A stretch of 64,000 bases of DNA, taken from NCBI GenBank assembly GCA_902764825.1, contig CACWXL010000003.1, positions 347,993 through 411,992 on the forward strand, given 5' to 3'. Of this stretch, positions 25,433 through 33,114 are shown in pieces (the first letter of the stretch is position 1; each line of letters opens with the position of its first letter). Both the position numbers and the translations under genes were made by a program. The stretch is from Oscillospiraceae bacterium (lineage in GTDB: Bacteria; Bacillota; Clostridia; Saccharofermentanales; Saccharofermentanaceae). The notes beneath the pieces were generated by a model. It ran no database searches. It was not told where the DNA came from and saw only the letters and a program-made list of their open reading frames with translations.

Positions 25433-26392
25433 ATGTCTAAATCTAAGAACAAGGGCAAAAAGCCCCAGCAGAATGAGAATAAAATCAAAGATGAACTCGA
25501 AGCAAAAGCAGAGGAGATCATCGATACGGCAGATGAAGTGACTGACGGAGAGATCGCTGAAGAAGCTGAAGAGACGGCTTCTGAAGCTGCTGAAGAGACC
25601 GTATCAGAGGATATCGAAGCATCTGAAGATCCCGGAGAAATAGAGGCATTCAGGAAGCTTCATTTCATTGAAAAATGCAGGAAAGATCCGATCATTCCCG
25701 TATGCATTATCCTTGCTATCCTGGCACTTATTGTTGCCGGTATCTATTTCATGCTTCCCAATGCGATGACACCTTCCATGGGCCTTACGCTCTCGGATTT
25801 CCAGACAAGATACAATAACGGCCAGGTTGCCGCATCCCTTCTTAACAACGGCGTGGATATCACTTTCAGGTCTCCTGAATATGTCGATATCACATCTCAG
25901 CCGAGCGTCCTTGGCGATAAGGCTGTTATCACTGCTAAGAGCACCTATGCTGATTTCTTCAACGGACCTTTCAAGTACACTTCTATCGGAGGCGTTGAAG
26001 GCGCAGCAAGAAAGAGCGACGGAAATCTCGCTTACGTAAGGGTCTATGTCCAGTATGCAAATGATGATTTCAATACCGTATGGCTTTACGCTTCCAATGT
26101 CATTAGTGCCCTTTATCCTGAACTTTCCATGTATCAGGCTATGGACATCGGCATGAAGATGATGAACGAGTATAACGGTGATGCCAGGTTCTATGTAAAG
26201 GGTGACTATGCATACAGGCTTGTTGCCGTAAAGAAGACTGCCGATGGCGGCGGTGAGATCGTTTATATCGTTATCGACTGTGTTCCGAGATCAGCGATCA
26301 ATGAATCACAGATAAGAGAGAATATCGAAGCCGAATTTCCTTCGCCTTCCGCATCTGAATCAGTAACAGAGGCGGTTGCGTCCTCTACCTGA
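25433..26392 (+). CDS. single-span membrane protein with acidic N-terminus
   Basis: A 319-residue protein I do not recognise. Residues 1-15 are very basic (MSKSKNKGKK), residues 18-72 are highly acidic and Glu/Ala-rich, then one membrane helix (about 86-108, IPVCIILAILALIVAGIYF). The C-terminal 200 residues are a likely external alpha/beta domain (SMGLTLSDFQTRYNNGQ, YADFFNGPFKYTSIG), ending in a Ser-rich tail. The topology would be N-terminus inside. A stem near 26423-26468 separates it from the zinc-ribbon array; read-through could couple it to them. Confidence 0.55.
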   Translation: MSKSKNKGKKPQQNENKIKDELEAKAEEIIDTADEVTDGEIAEEAEETASEAAEETVSEDIEASEDPGEIEAFRKLHFIEKCRKDPIIPVCIILAILALIVAGIYFMLPNAMTPSMGLTLSDFQTRYNNGQVAASLLNNGVDITFRSPEYVDITSQPSVLGDKAVITAKSTYADFFNGPFKYTSIGGVEGAARKSDGNLAYVRVYVQYANDDFNTVWLYASNVISALYPELSMYQAMDIGMKMMNEYNGDARFYVKGDYAYRLVAVKKTADGGGEIVYIVIDCVPRSAINESQIRENIEAEFPSPSASESVTEAVASST

Positions 26393-26413
26393 ATAACCAA
26401 TAATCACTGACTA

Positions 26414-26442
26414 TTTACAAAACCCCCGTCAAATCTTATTCT
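26414..26442 (+). promoter_or_regulatory. candidate internal promoter before the zinc-ribbon array
   Basis: TTTACA (26414-26419), 17-base spacer, TATTCT (26437-26442). A transcript starting near 26449 would lack the 5' arm of the stem at 26423-26468 and leave the ribosome site of the next gene free. Confidence 0.35.
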
Positions 26443-26468
26443 TAAATCGGAAGCAGATTTTGCGGGGG
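26423..26468 (+). promoter_or_regulatory. hairpin masking the ribosome site of the first array gene
   Basis: CCCCCGTCAAATC (26423-26435) pairs with GATTTTGCGGGGG (26456-26468): 12 of 13 positions pair, one of them G-U, with a 20-base loop. The GGGGG at 26464-26468 is the only ribosome site for the ATG at 26476. It may act as a translational lock, or as a weak terminator of the upstream gene, since TAGTTTTATGG follows. Confidence 0.6.
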
Positions 26469-26475
26469 TAGTTTT

Positions 26476-27507
26476 ATGGCAAGCGGAGGACATCACGGAG
26501 GAAGTTTTCATTCCGGCGGACACCATTCCGGCGGCGGACACTCTTTTGGAGGAGGACACTCATTCGGAGGAGGAGGTCACTATAGCGGCGGCAGTCATTA
26601 CAGCGGTGGCTTTTCCCACGGCAGTTATTCCGGCGGCGGCAGAAGTTATTCCGGCGGCGGAAGCGATGATATGAGCGGCTGTTCTATAATTATTTTCTGT
26701 TTTCTCTGTGCAGGCTTAACCTTTGCTGTTTCCTCGATTAACGCGTTGATCGAGGGATATATTCCGGGACTTAACCTGCTCAATCTCGGTATTTTCATAT
26801 TGGCAGGATTGTTGTTTATTCCAAGCTTTAAGCAGGCTGAAAGGACTGTAGCACTCGTTGATCTGCGCAGAGACGGTTCGTCTAGTTCTTATGTGGGAAG
26901 CGAGACATTTACCTATGAAAGAAAAGGCTCCAAAAGAACCTGGGCCGGCAAAAACGACAAGAGCTACCGCATCTCTTTTGCCGGTGCCGACCAGGGCAAA
27001 AAGAACAGTGCGGAAGTCCTTGAGACCATGAAGAGAACGCCAAGGATCGTCTGGATGAGACCCGGCACGTGGCTCATTATTTCCATCGTGATCTTTTTTG
27101 TGAATTTCTTTTTCTATGAGAGCATAATACCGATCTTCGAGAACATGATCATGAGCGATTCCGCATTTATGTTTTTCGATGAATTAACATTCTATCTTCC
27201 GTCGGTCCTTGCGCTCGGGTGTTCCGTATTAAGCCTTGTTTTCGTTAAGGTCAGGGACAATATCCTCTATGAGTGCGCGGTAAGATTAGCATCTGAGATC
27301 CAGACAGAGGAAAAGACCGCTGAGACGGAAGCGTTTATCAAAAACGAGATGGGTAAGAAGTGGTATCACATTATCTGTCCTAACTGCGGAGCCAGGTCTT
27401 CTTCAGCTCTTAAGCACTGTGTCAGCTGCGGCAGTTCTCTGGAGGTCATGGAAGGCGACAAGAACCTGTATTCCATAAGACAGATTAAAGAGGACGGTAA
27501 AAACTGA
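26476..27507 (+). CDS. array protein 1: Gly/His-rich four-helix membrane protein with C-terminal zinc ribbon
   Basis: A 343-residue protein. Residues 1-65 are low complexity, dominated by Gly, His and Ser, with ten His in the first 48 residues. Helices: about 69-90, 99-117, 198-216 and 238-258. Between helices 2 and 3 lies an 80-residue soluble domain ending TPRIVWMRPGTW. Helix 3 is followed by the array-wide motif FFYESIIPIFE and DSAFMFFDELTFYLP, then KVRDNILYECAVR. The zinc ribbon uses Cys 301, 304, 315 and 318 (CPNCGA...CVSCGSSLE). Both ends should be cytoplasmic. First of five paralogues; no known function. The His-rich start might bind metal. Confidence 0.75.
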   Translation: MASGGHHGGSFHSGGHHSGGGHSFGGGHSFGGGGHYSGGSHYSGGFSHGSYSGGGRSYSGGGSDDMSGCSIIIFCFLCAGLTFAVSSINALIEGYIPGLNLLNLGIFILAGLLFIPSFKQAERTVALVDLRRDGSSSSYVGSETFTYERKGSKRTWAGKNDKSYRISFAGADQGKKNSAEVLETMKRTPRIVWMRPGTWLIISIVIFFVNFFFYESIIPIFENMIMSDSAFMFFDELTFYLPSVLALGCSVLSLVFVKVRDNILYECAVRLASEIQTEEKTAETEAFIKNEMGKKWYHIICPNCGARSSSALKHCVSCGSSLEVMEGDKNLYSIRQIKEDGKN

Positions 27508-27540
27508 CATCGGGAAATAGGCTGTTGAACGGAGGTAAAG

Positions 27541-28614
27541 ATGGCTAGCGGTGGTTTTCATGGGGGCAGTTCTCATTCAGGCGGTTTTCACAGTTCGGGC
27601 GGAGGCGGTTTTCACAGCTCCGGCGGCGGAAGCAGCAGTTTTCACAGCTCCGGCAGCAGCAGGGATTCCTGGTTAGACTCACGGTCCGATTACGGGTCAG
27701 ACTATGATTCAGACATCTTATCGGGTCCTGCCGGAGTGGTCATTTTAATCTGCGGACTGGCTGCACTGTTTGTCTTTGCGGGTGGAGCGGTTTTCGCTTC
27801 TTCAGCCGTAATCATTTTTTCAGGAGCGAATGCTGTAACTTCTCCGGTTTTCCTCGTATGCGGCATTCTGCTGTTTTTTGGTATCAAGAGCTACGGCAGA
27901 ACCAAAGCTGTCAGAGATCTGTTGAAAAACGGCCCGTACAAGAGACCGGCCAGGGTCTGGAGCAGGAAACTGAAAAATAAAGATACGACTGACGGCAAAT
28001 CGTTTTACGGAGAAGGTAAAACATATGCCATAGATTTTAATGACAATGATTTCGGAGACGAGAATTCTCAGAAGGTCTACGATATGGTGATAATGACTCC
28101 CGGGATCGTCTGGATCAGTCCGTATAAGCTGCTTGTTATTTCGGTGATCTTATTTCTGGTGAATTCTGTTTTCTATGAAGCGGTCATCCCGATCTTTGAG
28201 AAGATGAACATGACGGATTGGGCATTTAAGTTTATTGATTATCTCATATTCTTCCTTCCTACGGCCGTATGCCTGATCCTTTCCGTGTACAGTCTGGTAA
28301 TCGTTAAGATCAAGGACAATCTTCTTTATGAGTGTGCAAAAAGGATCGTTGACGACAATAAAGCTGTAGCAAGACGTTTTAAGACCCAAGAAAAGATCAA
28401 ATTCGCATTAAGCCGGGTGTGGTACTACAATATCTGTCCTAATTGCGGCGCAAAAGCATCTGAGAAGGATAAGGTCTGCGGAAACTGCGGTTCTTCCTTA
28501 GAGTCGGATTTTTATGGCAGCGGAAAGCCTTCTATGTACCATCGTGTCGTAGAATATAATAAGAGCAGCAATCAGGTTACAGAGGATCAAGCAAAGGAGA
28601 AGACGGATAAATGA
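27541..28614 (+). CDS. array protein 2: Gly/Ser/His-rich four-helix membrane protein with zinc ribbon
   Basis: A 357-residue paralogue of the preceding protein. The N-terminus (about 1-58) repeats the unit FHSSGGG with variations, and then a Ser/Asp-rich stretch (DSRSDYGSDYDSD). Helices at about 63-80, 100-115, 196-213 and 233-255. The shared core reads TPGIVWISPYKLLVIS, FYEAVIPIFEKMNMTDWAFKF and KIKDNLLYECAKR. The ribbon uses Cys 299, 302, 313 and 316. Ribosome site GGAGGTAAAG lies 33 bases after the previous stop. It overlaps the next gene by four bases (ATGA), implying translational coupling. Confidence 0.75.
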   Translation: MASGGFHGGSSHSGGFHSSGGGGFHSSGGGSSSFHSSGSSRDSWLDSRSDYGSDYDSDILSGPAGVVILICGLAALFVFAGGAVFASSAVIIFSGANAVTSPVFLVCGILLFFGIKSYGRTKAVRDLLKNGPYKRPARVWSRKLKNKDTTDGKSFYGEGKTYAIDFNDNDFGDENSQKVYDMVIMTPGIVWISPYKLLVISVILFLVNSVFYEAVIPIFEKMNMTDWAFKFIDYLIFFLPTAVCLILSVYSLVIVKIKDNLLYECAKRIVDDNKAVARRFKTQEKIKFALSRVWYYNICPNCGAKASEKDKVCGNCGSSLESDFYGSGKPSMYHRVVEYNKSSNQVTEDQAKEKTDK

Positions 28615-29054
28615 TGAGATTTTTCAAGCACTCATTACTCATAGGAATTATCGGGATTGCCGTAACTCTTATCCTGTTCATGACGAACTGGTACTATGAA
28701 CTTGTGATCCCTGTTTTCGAAAAATCGATGGATGACGGACCTCTTTTCACATTTATCGATTACCTTACGTTCTATACTCCCGTGATCTTTATGGTGCTGT
28801 TCCTGGCTTATATCATCGCAGGAAGGTTCTACATGAAGAACTATCATCTCAAAACCGAGCAGAAGGCGACGGAAAAGCTCATTGAGAAGAATAATGAGAT
28901 CCAGAAGGCTTTGGACGAGAAAGCGGAATTCCTTAAGCATAAGTACTACACGAATTGCCCGAAGTGCGGTGCCGTAAGAGAAGAGAACAAGAATGTCTGT
29001 TCGTTCTGCGGTGCTTCGCTGATAATCGAAGGCAGCAAGGATAAAAAAGCGTAA
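28611..29054 (+). CDS. array protein 3: short two-helix member with zinc ribbon
   Basis: A 147-residue paralogue corresponding only to the C-terminal half of its neighbours. It starts directly at what is helix 3 in the others (LIGIIGIAVTLILFMTNWYYELVIP; first helix about 8-25), has a second helix (about 52-70), then a long charged helix (TEQKATEKLIEKNNEIQKAL) and the ribbon with Cys 116, 119, 130 and 133. It lacks the Gly-rich start, the first two helices and the central domain. It has its own start codon overlapping the previous stop (ATGA) and GGAG nearby, so it looks like a designed short form and not a fragment. Confidence 0.75.
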   Translation: MMRFFKHSLLIGIIGIAVTLILFMTNWYYELVIPVFEKSMDDGPLFTFIDYLTFYTPVIFMVLFLAYIIAGRFYMKNYHLKTEQKATEKLIEKNNEIQKALDEKAEFLKHKYYTNCPKCGAVREENKNVCSFCGASLIIEGSKDKKA

Positions 29055-29074
29055 ACTGCAGATAGGATCAGAAG

Positions 29075-30046
29075 ATGGCAAGTGGCGGATTTCATGACAG
29101 CGGTTCTCATTCGGGAAGCTTCCACAGCTCAGGCGGAGGCAGTTCTTTCAGCGGCGGTTCTTCCGGAGGCGGTGGAGGCGGCGGCAGTTACGGAAGTTAC
29201 GACGGAGATCCCGGAGATGGGGTTGTCCTTTTTGCTTATTTGGCAGCAGCTGTAATCGGAGGCATCATTACTTTTTTGATGAAGGTTGCCCATAACGAGA
29301 TTCCCGGGCTGAACCTCATTAATCTGGCTATGTTTCTTGTAAGCAGCGGTTTCCTGATCAAGAGCATCAGTGAATATCACAGGACCAAAGCGCTGGCGTT
29401 TTTTAAGGAATACGGGCCGGGCAAGAATCTTACCTATATATGGAAAGGCGATTCCGTATCAAAGATCGAAACCGATTCCAAGTCATGGTACGGCTATAAC
29501 AAGTGCTATTTCATTGCTTTTTATGACCTTGATTTCGGCGACGAGAATGCGGAAAAAGCATACGAGACGATGACAAGCACGCCGAAGATCATATGGGTCA
29601 GTCCCTTTGTGTGGCTGGTCTTATCTATCATCTGCCTGGTCAGCACATTCTTTTTCTATGAATCGGTAATACCGTTCTTCGAACACGCTATAATGACTGA
29701 CTTTGCATTTGCTTTTGTTGATCATCTTGTATTCTATTTTCCGGCGATCCTCTGTCTGCTCTTTGCTGTCGGAAGCTTTGTTCTGACCAAGGTAAAAGAC
29801 AACCTTTTATACGAGTGTGCGGTCAGAGTAGTTAAAGACAACAAAGCCGCAGCAGAAAAGCTTGAGAAAGAAAATGCGATCAGCGCTAAGCTCAGCAATA
29901 AATGGTACTACAATATCTGCCCGAACTGCGGAGCTTATCCTTCACAGGTGCTTAAACATTGTGATCACTGCGGAGCCTCTTTGGAAGTTGATTCTTTTGA
30001 AAACGGTACTCAATCGCCGGTTCACAAGATATCTTTAAAGGAGTAA
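29075..30046 (+). CDS. array protein 4: Gly/Ser-rich four-helix membrane protein with zinc ribbon
   Basis: A 323-residue paralogue starting MASGGFHDSGSHSGSFHSSG, followed by an almost pure Gly/Ser run to about residue 40. Helices at about 50-68, 76-95, 180-197 and 218-240. Shared core: TPKIIWVSPFVWLVLS, FFYESVIPFFEHAIMTDFAF and KVKDNLLYECAVR. Ribbon Cys 282, 285, 296 and 299. The central soluble domain contains KSWYGYNKCYFIAFYDLDFG, closely matching the equivalent region of protein 2 (YAIDFNDNDFGDEN). Twenty bases follow the short member's stop, with AGGATCAGAAG as ribosome site. Confidence 0.75.
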   Translation: MASGGFHDSGSHSGSFHSSGGGSSFSGGSSGGGGGGGSYGSYDGDPGDGVVLFAYLAAAVIGGIITFLMKVAHNEIPGLNLINLAMFLVSSGFLIKSISEYHRTKALAFFKEYGPGKNLTYIWKGDSVSKIETDSKSWYGYNKCYFIAFYDLDFGDENAEKAYETMTSTPKIIWVSPFVWLVLSIICLVSTFFFYESVIPFFEHAIMTDFAFAFVDHLVFYFPAILCLLFAVGSFVLTKVKDNLLYECAVRVVKDNKAAAEKLEKENAISAKLSNKWYYNICPNCGAYPSQVLKHCDHCGASLEVDSFENGTQSPVHKISLKE

Positions 30047-30051
30047 TACTC

Positions 30052-31035
30052 ATGGCAAGCGGCGGTTTCCACGACAGCAGTACGCATACAGGAAGTTTTC
30101 ACAGCTCAGGCGGTGGCGGCGGCTCTCACAGCAGCAGTGGAGGCGGCGGTTACAGCAGTTATGATTCCGGCGGCGGCGGAGGCGGCGGAGGAGGCTCCGT
30201 CATGTGGATATGGGTGGTCGTTTATACGGCTGCTTATTGTGCTATGTATATCGATGAGATGGAGAGCTTATCAGTAATGCATATAGTAACGCTGGTGATG
30301 GTAATCGCAGTGTTCTTTTTGTTTTCTAACGCAATGCAGGACAGGAAAAGGTTTGCCGCGATCAGAAGACTCAGGAATAAGTATTCTGAAGCAGACCAAC
30401 TGGGAGTCTGGAGCGCTGAATATTCCGATAACCGTAACGGCAGCGATGAAACATGGTATGACCATTCCAGTAAGAAATACAGCATCTTATTTACCGAAGA
30501 AGAATACGGAGTAGAGAATGTGAAAGCAGTCATTAAGACTGTAAAAAGAACTCCGGGGATCATATGGGTAAGTCCGGCAGTGTGGTTCGTTCTGAGTCTT
30601 ATCTGTGCCATCAGCAATATCTTCTTTTATGAACTTGTTATTCCTTTTTTCGAGAGGGCCTACATGACCGATGAGGCTTTTGCATTTTTCGATATCACGG
30701 TACTCTTGCTGCCATCAGTGCTGGCGCTGACATTCGCTGTCCTCAACAAAGTATTCGTTAAGGCCAAGGACAAGATCTTATATGAATGTGCCGTTAGGAT
30801 CATTACTGACAGGCGGGCGAAAGAGAATAAGGAAAGAACAGAAAGAGGCATCGACAGAAAACTCAGCAGCAAGTGGTATTACAACAACTGTCCGAACTGC
30901 GGAGCCAAAGCCGATTATCACCTTAAGACCTGTCAGAACTGCGGTTCTTCCCTGGAAGCAGGAACGGCTGCGGGCGGCGCGGCAGGTGCCATCCACCGCC
31001 TGATCAAGACGGAAGAGGGCGGGGAGAAATCCTGA
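30052..31035 (+). CDS. array protein 5: Gly/Ser-rich four-helix membrane protein with zinc ribbon
   Basis: A 327-residue paralogue beginning MASGGFHDSSTHTGSFHSSG, then a run of nine Gly before helix 1. Helices lie at about 50-66, 75-92, 178-196 and 218-240. Shared core: TPGIIWVSPAVWFVLSLI, FFYELVIPFFERAYMTDEAF and KAKDKILYECAVR. The ribbon (CPNCGAKADYH, CQNCGSSLEAG) is followed by a Gly/Ala tail. The AAAGGAG ribosome site overlaps the end of gene 4, with a 5-base gap between stop and start. It is the last gene; a strong bidirectional terminator shared with tRNA-Trp follows. Confidence 0.75.
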   Translation: MASGGFHDSSTHTGSFHSSGGGGGSHSSSGGGGYSSYDSGGGGGGGGGSVMWIWVVVYTAAYCAMYIDEMESLSVMHIVTLVMVIAVFFLFSNAMQDRKRFAAIRRLRNKYSEADQLGVWSAEYSDNRNGSDETWYDHSSKKYSILFTEEEYGVENVKAVIKTVKRTPGIIWVSPAVWFVLSLICAISNIFFYELVIPFFERAYMTDEAFAFFDITVLLLPSVLALTFAVLNKVFVKAKDKILYECAVRIITDRRAKENKERTERGIDRKLSSKWYYNNCPNCGAKADYHLKTCQNCGSSLEAGTAAGGAAGAIHRLIKTEEGGEKS

Positions 31036-31060
31036 TATAGGGACAAAATGAAAAACAAAA

Positions 31061-31096
31061 AAGGAGTTCTTAAGGCTTAAGAACTCCTTCTTTTTT
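31061..31096. terminator. bidirectional terminator between the array and tRNA-Trp
   Basis: AAGGAGTTCTTAAG (31061-31074) is complementary to CTTAAGAACTCCTT (31076-31089). T residues follow on the plus strand (31091-31096), and an A-run precedes it, giving a T-run on the minus strand. Confidence 0.9.
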
Positions 31097-31170
31097 GGCA
31101 GGGGAGACACGATTTGAACGCGCAACCGGCGGTTTTGGAGACCGCTGCTCTACCGTTGAGCCACTCCCCT
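31096..31170 (-). tRNA. tRNA-Trp (anticodon CCA)
   Basis: A 75-base cloverleaf including an encoded 3' CCA. The acceptor AGGGGAG pairs with CTCCCCT, discriminator G. The D-loop has GGCTCAACGGTAGAGC, the anticodon arm is GCGGT-CTCCAAA-ACCGC with anticodon CCA, and the T-loop has GTTCAAATC. It is followed on the minus strand by a strong terminator. It stands alone, not beside secE/nusG as in some bacteria. Confidence 0.96.
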
Positions 31171-31200
31171 GTGTTTGCAACGAACAGTTTAATGGTTGGT

Positions 31201-31229
31201 TTGCACTCTGTCAAGGGTAATGTTAAGAT
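31201..31229 (+). promoter_or_regulatory. promoter for the proC operon
   Basis: TTGCAC (31201-31206), 17-base spacer, TAAGAT (31224-31229), 38 bases before proC. It could drive the tightly packed run up to 41239. Confidence 0.5.
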
Positions 31230-31267
31230 TGTCTCGTTATATTTTAATATATAAGGAGTGCAGCTCT

Positions 31268-32071
31268 ATGAGATTGGCAGTTATCGGTACAGGCAACATG
31301 GGTAAGGCCCTTTTGGGCGGTTTTGTTAAGGGAGGAGTCATAAATCCTTCCGATGCCTGGTGCTTTGATGTATATACTGAAGCCTGCAGAAAGTGCGCTG
31401 AAGATCTTGGCGTTAACGCAGCTTCTTCCGCTATAGAAGCGGTAACGGACGCTGATTATGTCCTTATGGCAGTTAAGCCCATTCACTTTGACGATGCGTT
31501 GAAGAGCATCAAGGACAGCTTAAAGCCCGGTGCGATCGTTCTTTCCATCGCAGCAGCAGTTACATGCGCAAGGATCGGAGGGATCCTTGGTGAAGGCAGG
31601 AAGTTCGTAAGGATCATGCCTAATACTCCCGCTCAGGTAGGACTTGGTGTGGCAGCAGTCTGCCCCGTCGGACTGAGCGATGAGGAATCCGATTTTGTTC
31701 TTAAGCTTCTTAATACTTGCGGAGAGACCATCCTCTGCGATGAGAATACATTGGACGCGATAGGCTGTGTATCAGGCACAGGTCCTGCTTATGTCATGCT
31801 CTTCATTGAGGCTATGGCAGATGCGGCCGTAAGCCTCGGTATCAAGAGAGCTGATGCTCTTAAGATCGCTGCTGCAACTGTTGCAGGATCCGGCAAGCTC
31901 GCACTTGAGACAGGCACTCATCCTGCAGTACTCAAGGATATGGTCTGCTCTCCCGGCGGCACAACGATCGCAGGCGTTATGGCTCTTGAAGAGAACGGCC
32001 TGAGAAATGCGGTTATCAAGTCCGTTACGGCAGCTTATGACAAGACCCAGGAGATGAAGGGCAATAAGTAA
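31268..32071 (+). CDS. proC: pyrroline-5-carboxylate reductase
   Basis: A 267-residue enzyme for the last step of proline synthesis (P5C to proline with NAD(P)H). The N-terminal Rossmann motif is AVIGTGNMGKALL (about 4-16). VLMAVKP, RIMPNTPAQVGLG (about 117-129), GCVSGTGPAYV (about 162-172) and SPGGTTIAG (about 223-231) are family signatures. The ATG at 31268 is preferred over the more distal in-frame ATG at 31196 because AAGGAG precedes it at 10 bases and the fold starts there. It is the first gene of a run with few gaps. Confidence 0.93.
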   Translation: MRLAVIGTGNMGKALLGGFVKGGVINPSDAWCFDVYTEACRKCAEDLGVNAASSAIEAVTDADYVLMAVKPIHFDDALKSIKDSLKPGAIVLSIAAAVTCARIGGILGEGRKFVRIMPNTPAQVGLGVAAVCPVGLSDEESDFVLKLLNTCGETILCDENTLDAIGCVSGTGPAYVMLFIEAMADAAVSLGIKRADALKIAAATVAGSGKLALETGTHPAVLKDMVCSPGGTTIAGVMALEENGLRNAVIKSVTAAYDKTQEMKGNK

Positions 32072-32089
32072 GCCCTTGTCCGTATCGAT

Positions 32090-32554
32090 ATGGCAGTGAT
32101 CAGCGAAGTTACAATCTATACTGACGGAGCCTGTTCGGGCAATCCCGGTCCGGGCGGATGGGCAGCTATCCTCATGGCCGGCGGAGCCAAGAAGGAGCTT
32201 TCAGGCGGTGAAGCGGATACGACCAACAACCGTATGGAGCTGATGGCAGTAATAGAAGGCCTCAGAGCTTTAAAGCGTCCCTGCAAAGTGGATATCTACA
32301 GTGACAGTGCTTATGTAGTCAATGCTTTCGAGCAGAACTGGCTCGATAAATGGACAAGGAACGGCTGGAAGAACAGCGCCAAGGCGGAAGTCGCCAACAG
32401 CGATCTGTGGAAGGAGCTCCTTAGCCTTACGACAATGCATAATGTCACTTTCCATAAGGTCAAGGGACATGCTGACAATGAATTTAACAACCGCTGTGAC
32501 GAGCTCGCCGTAAAGGAATGGAAGAAGATCAGCGAAGGTAAAGGACACGAATAA
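32090..32554 (+). CDS. rnhA: ribonuclease HI
   Basis: A 154-residue enzyme that cuts RNA in RNA-DNA hybrids. The four catalytic acids are visible: Asp in YTDGACSGNPGPGGW (about 11), Glu in NNRMELMA (about 50), Asp in YSDSAYV (about 72) and Asp in NRCDELA (about 136). The basic handle WTRNGWKNSAK is present, as in E. coli RNase HI. Eighteen bases after proC, with a weak ribosome site, so its translation may depend on proC. It overlaps the next start by one base. Confidence 0.95.
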   Translation: MAVISEVTIYTDGACSGNPGPGGWAAILMAGGAKKELSGGEADTTNNRMELMAVIEGLRALKRPCKVDIYSDSAYVVNAFEQNWLDKWTRNGWKNSAKAEVANSDLWKELLSLTTMHNVTFHKVKGHADNEFNNRCDELAVKEWKKISEGKGHE

Positions 32555-33114
32555 TGGGTAAGATCAATTGCAATGATGAGATGCTTTTCGAGAAGACTGT
32601 TGATTCGAAGACAGTATTCGAAGGTCATGTCTTTGACGTTGAGATAAAGAAGATAATCACGCCGGAAGGCAGAGAGAGCACGAGGGAGATCGTAAAGCAC
32701 CACGGCGGTGCATGCATCCTCCCGGTAGATGATGAAGGCAACTGCTATCTTGTAAAGCAGTTCAGGAGCCCTTTTGAGAAGGTAATGCTCGAAGCTCCGG
32801 CAGGCAAGATAGAAGAGGGGGAAGATCCCTTATACTGCGCTTCCAGGGAGATCACCGAAGAGACTGGCTTCGTGGCAAAGAATATCGAGTGCGTCGGTGC
32901 CGTTACGGCAACTCCCGGTTATTGCAGTGAGGTCATCACGCTCTTTATCGGAACAGGACTTGAGACCGGAGATGCCAATCCGGATCTCAATGAATATATC
33001 TCCACAGTTAAGATGCCGCTTAAAGAAGCAGTCAGGATGGCGGACGATCAGGAGATCGAAGATGCCAAGACTTTGGTGTTGATATATAAGGCTGCCAGGA
33101 GGTTGGGAATTTGA
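32554..33114 (+). CDS. nudF: NUDIX hydrolase, ADP-ribose pyrophosphatase type
   Basis: A 186-residue protein with a complete Nudix box GKIEEGEDPLYCASREITEE (starting at about residue 89) continuing TGF, which binds Mg2+ and cleaves the pyrophosphate. The proline about 16 residues after the box (ATPGYCSE) and the layout HHGGACILPVDDEG match ADP-ribose pyrophosphatases, which remove ADP-ribose to AMP and ribose-5-phosphate. Substrate range cannot be fixed. It overlaps rnhA by one base (TAATG) and ftsK by four bases, suggesting translational coupling. Confidence 0.88.
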   Translation: MGKINCNDEMLFEKTVDSKTVFEGHVFDVEIKKIITPEGRESTREIVKHHGGACILPVDDEGNCYLVKQFRSPFEKVMLEAPAGKIEEGEDPLYCASREITEETGFVAKNIECVGAVTATPGYCSEVITLFIGTGLETGDANPDLNEYISTVKMPLKEAVRMADDQEIEDAKTLVLIYKAARRLGI

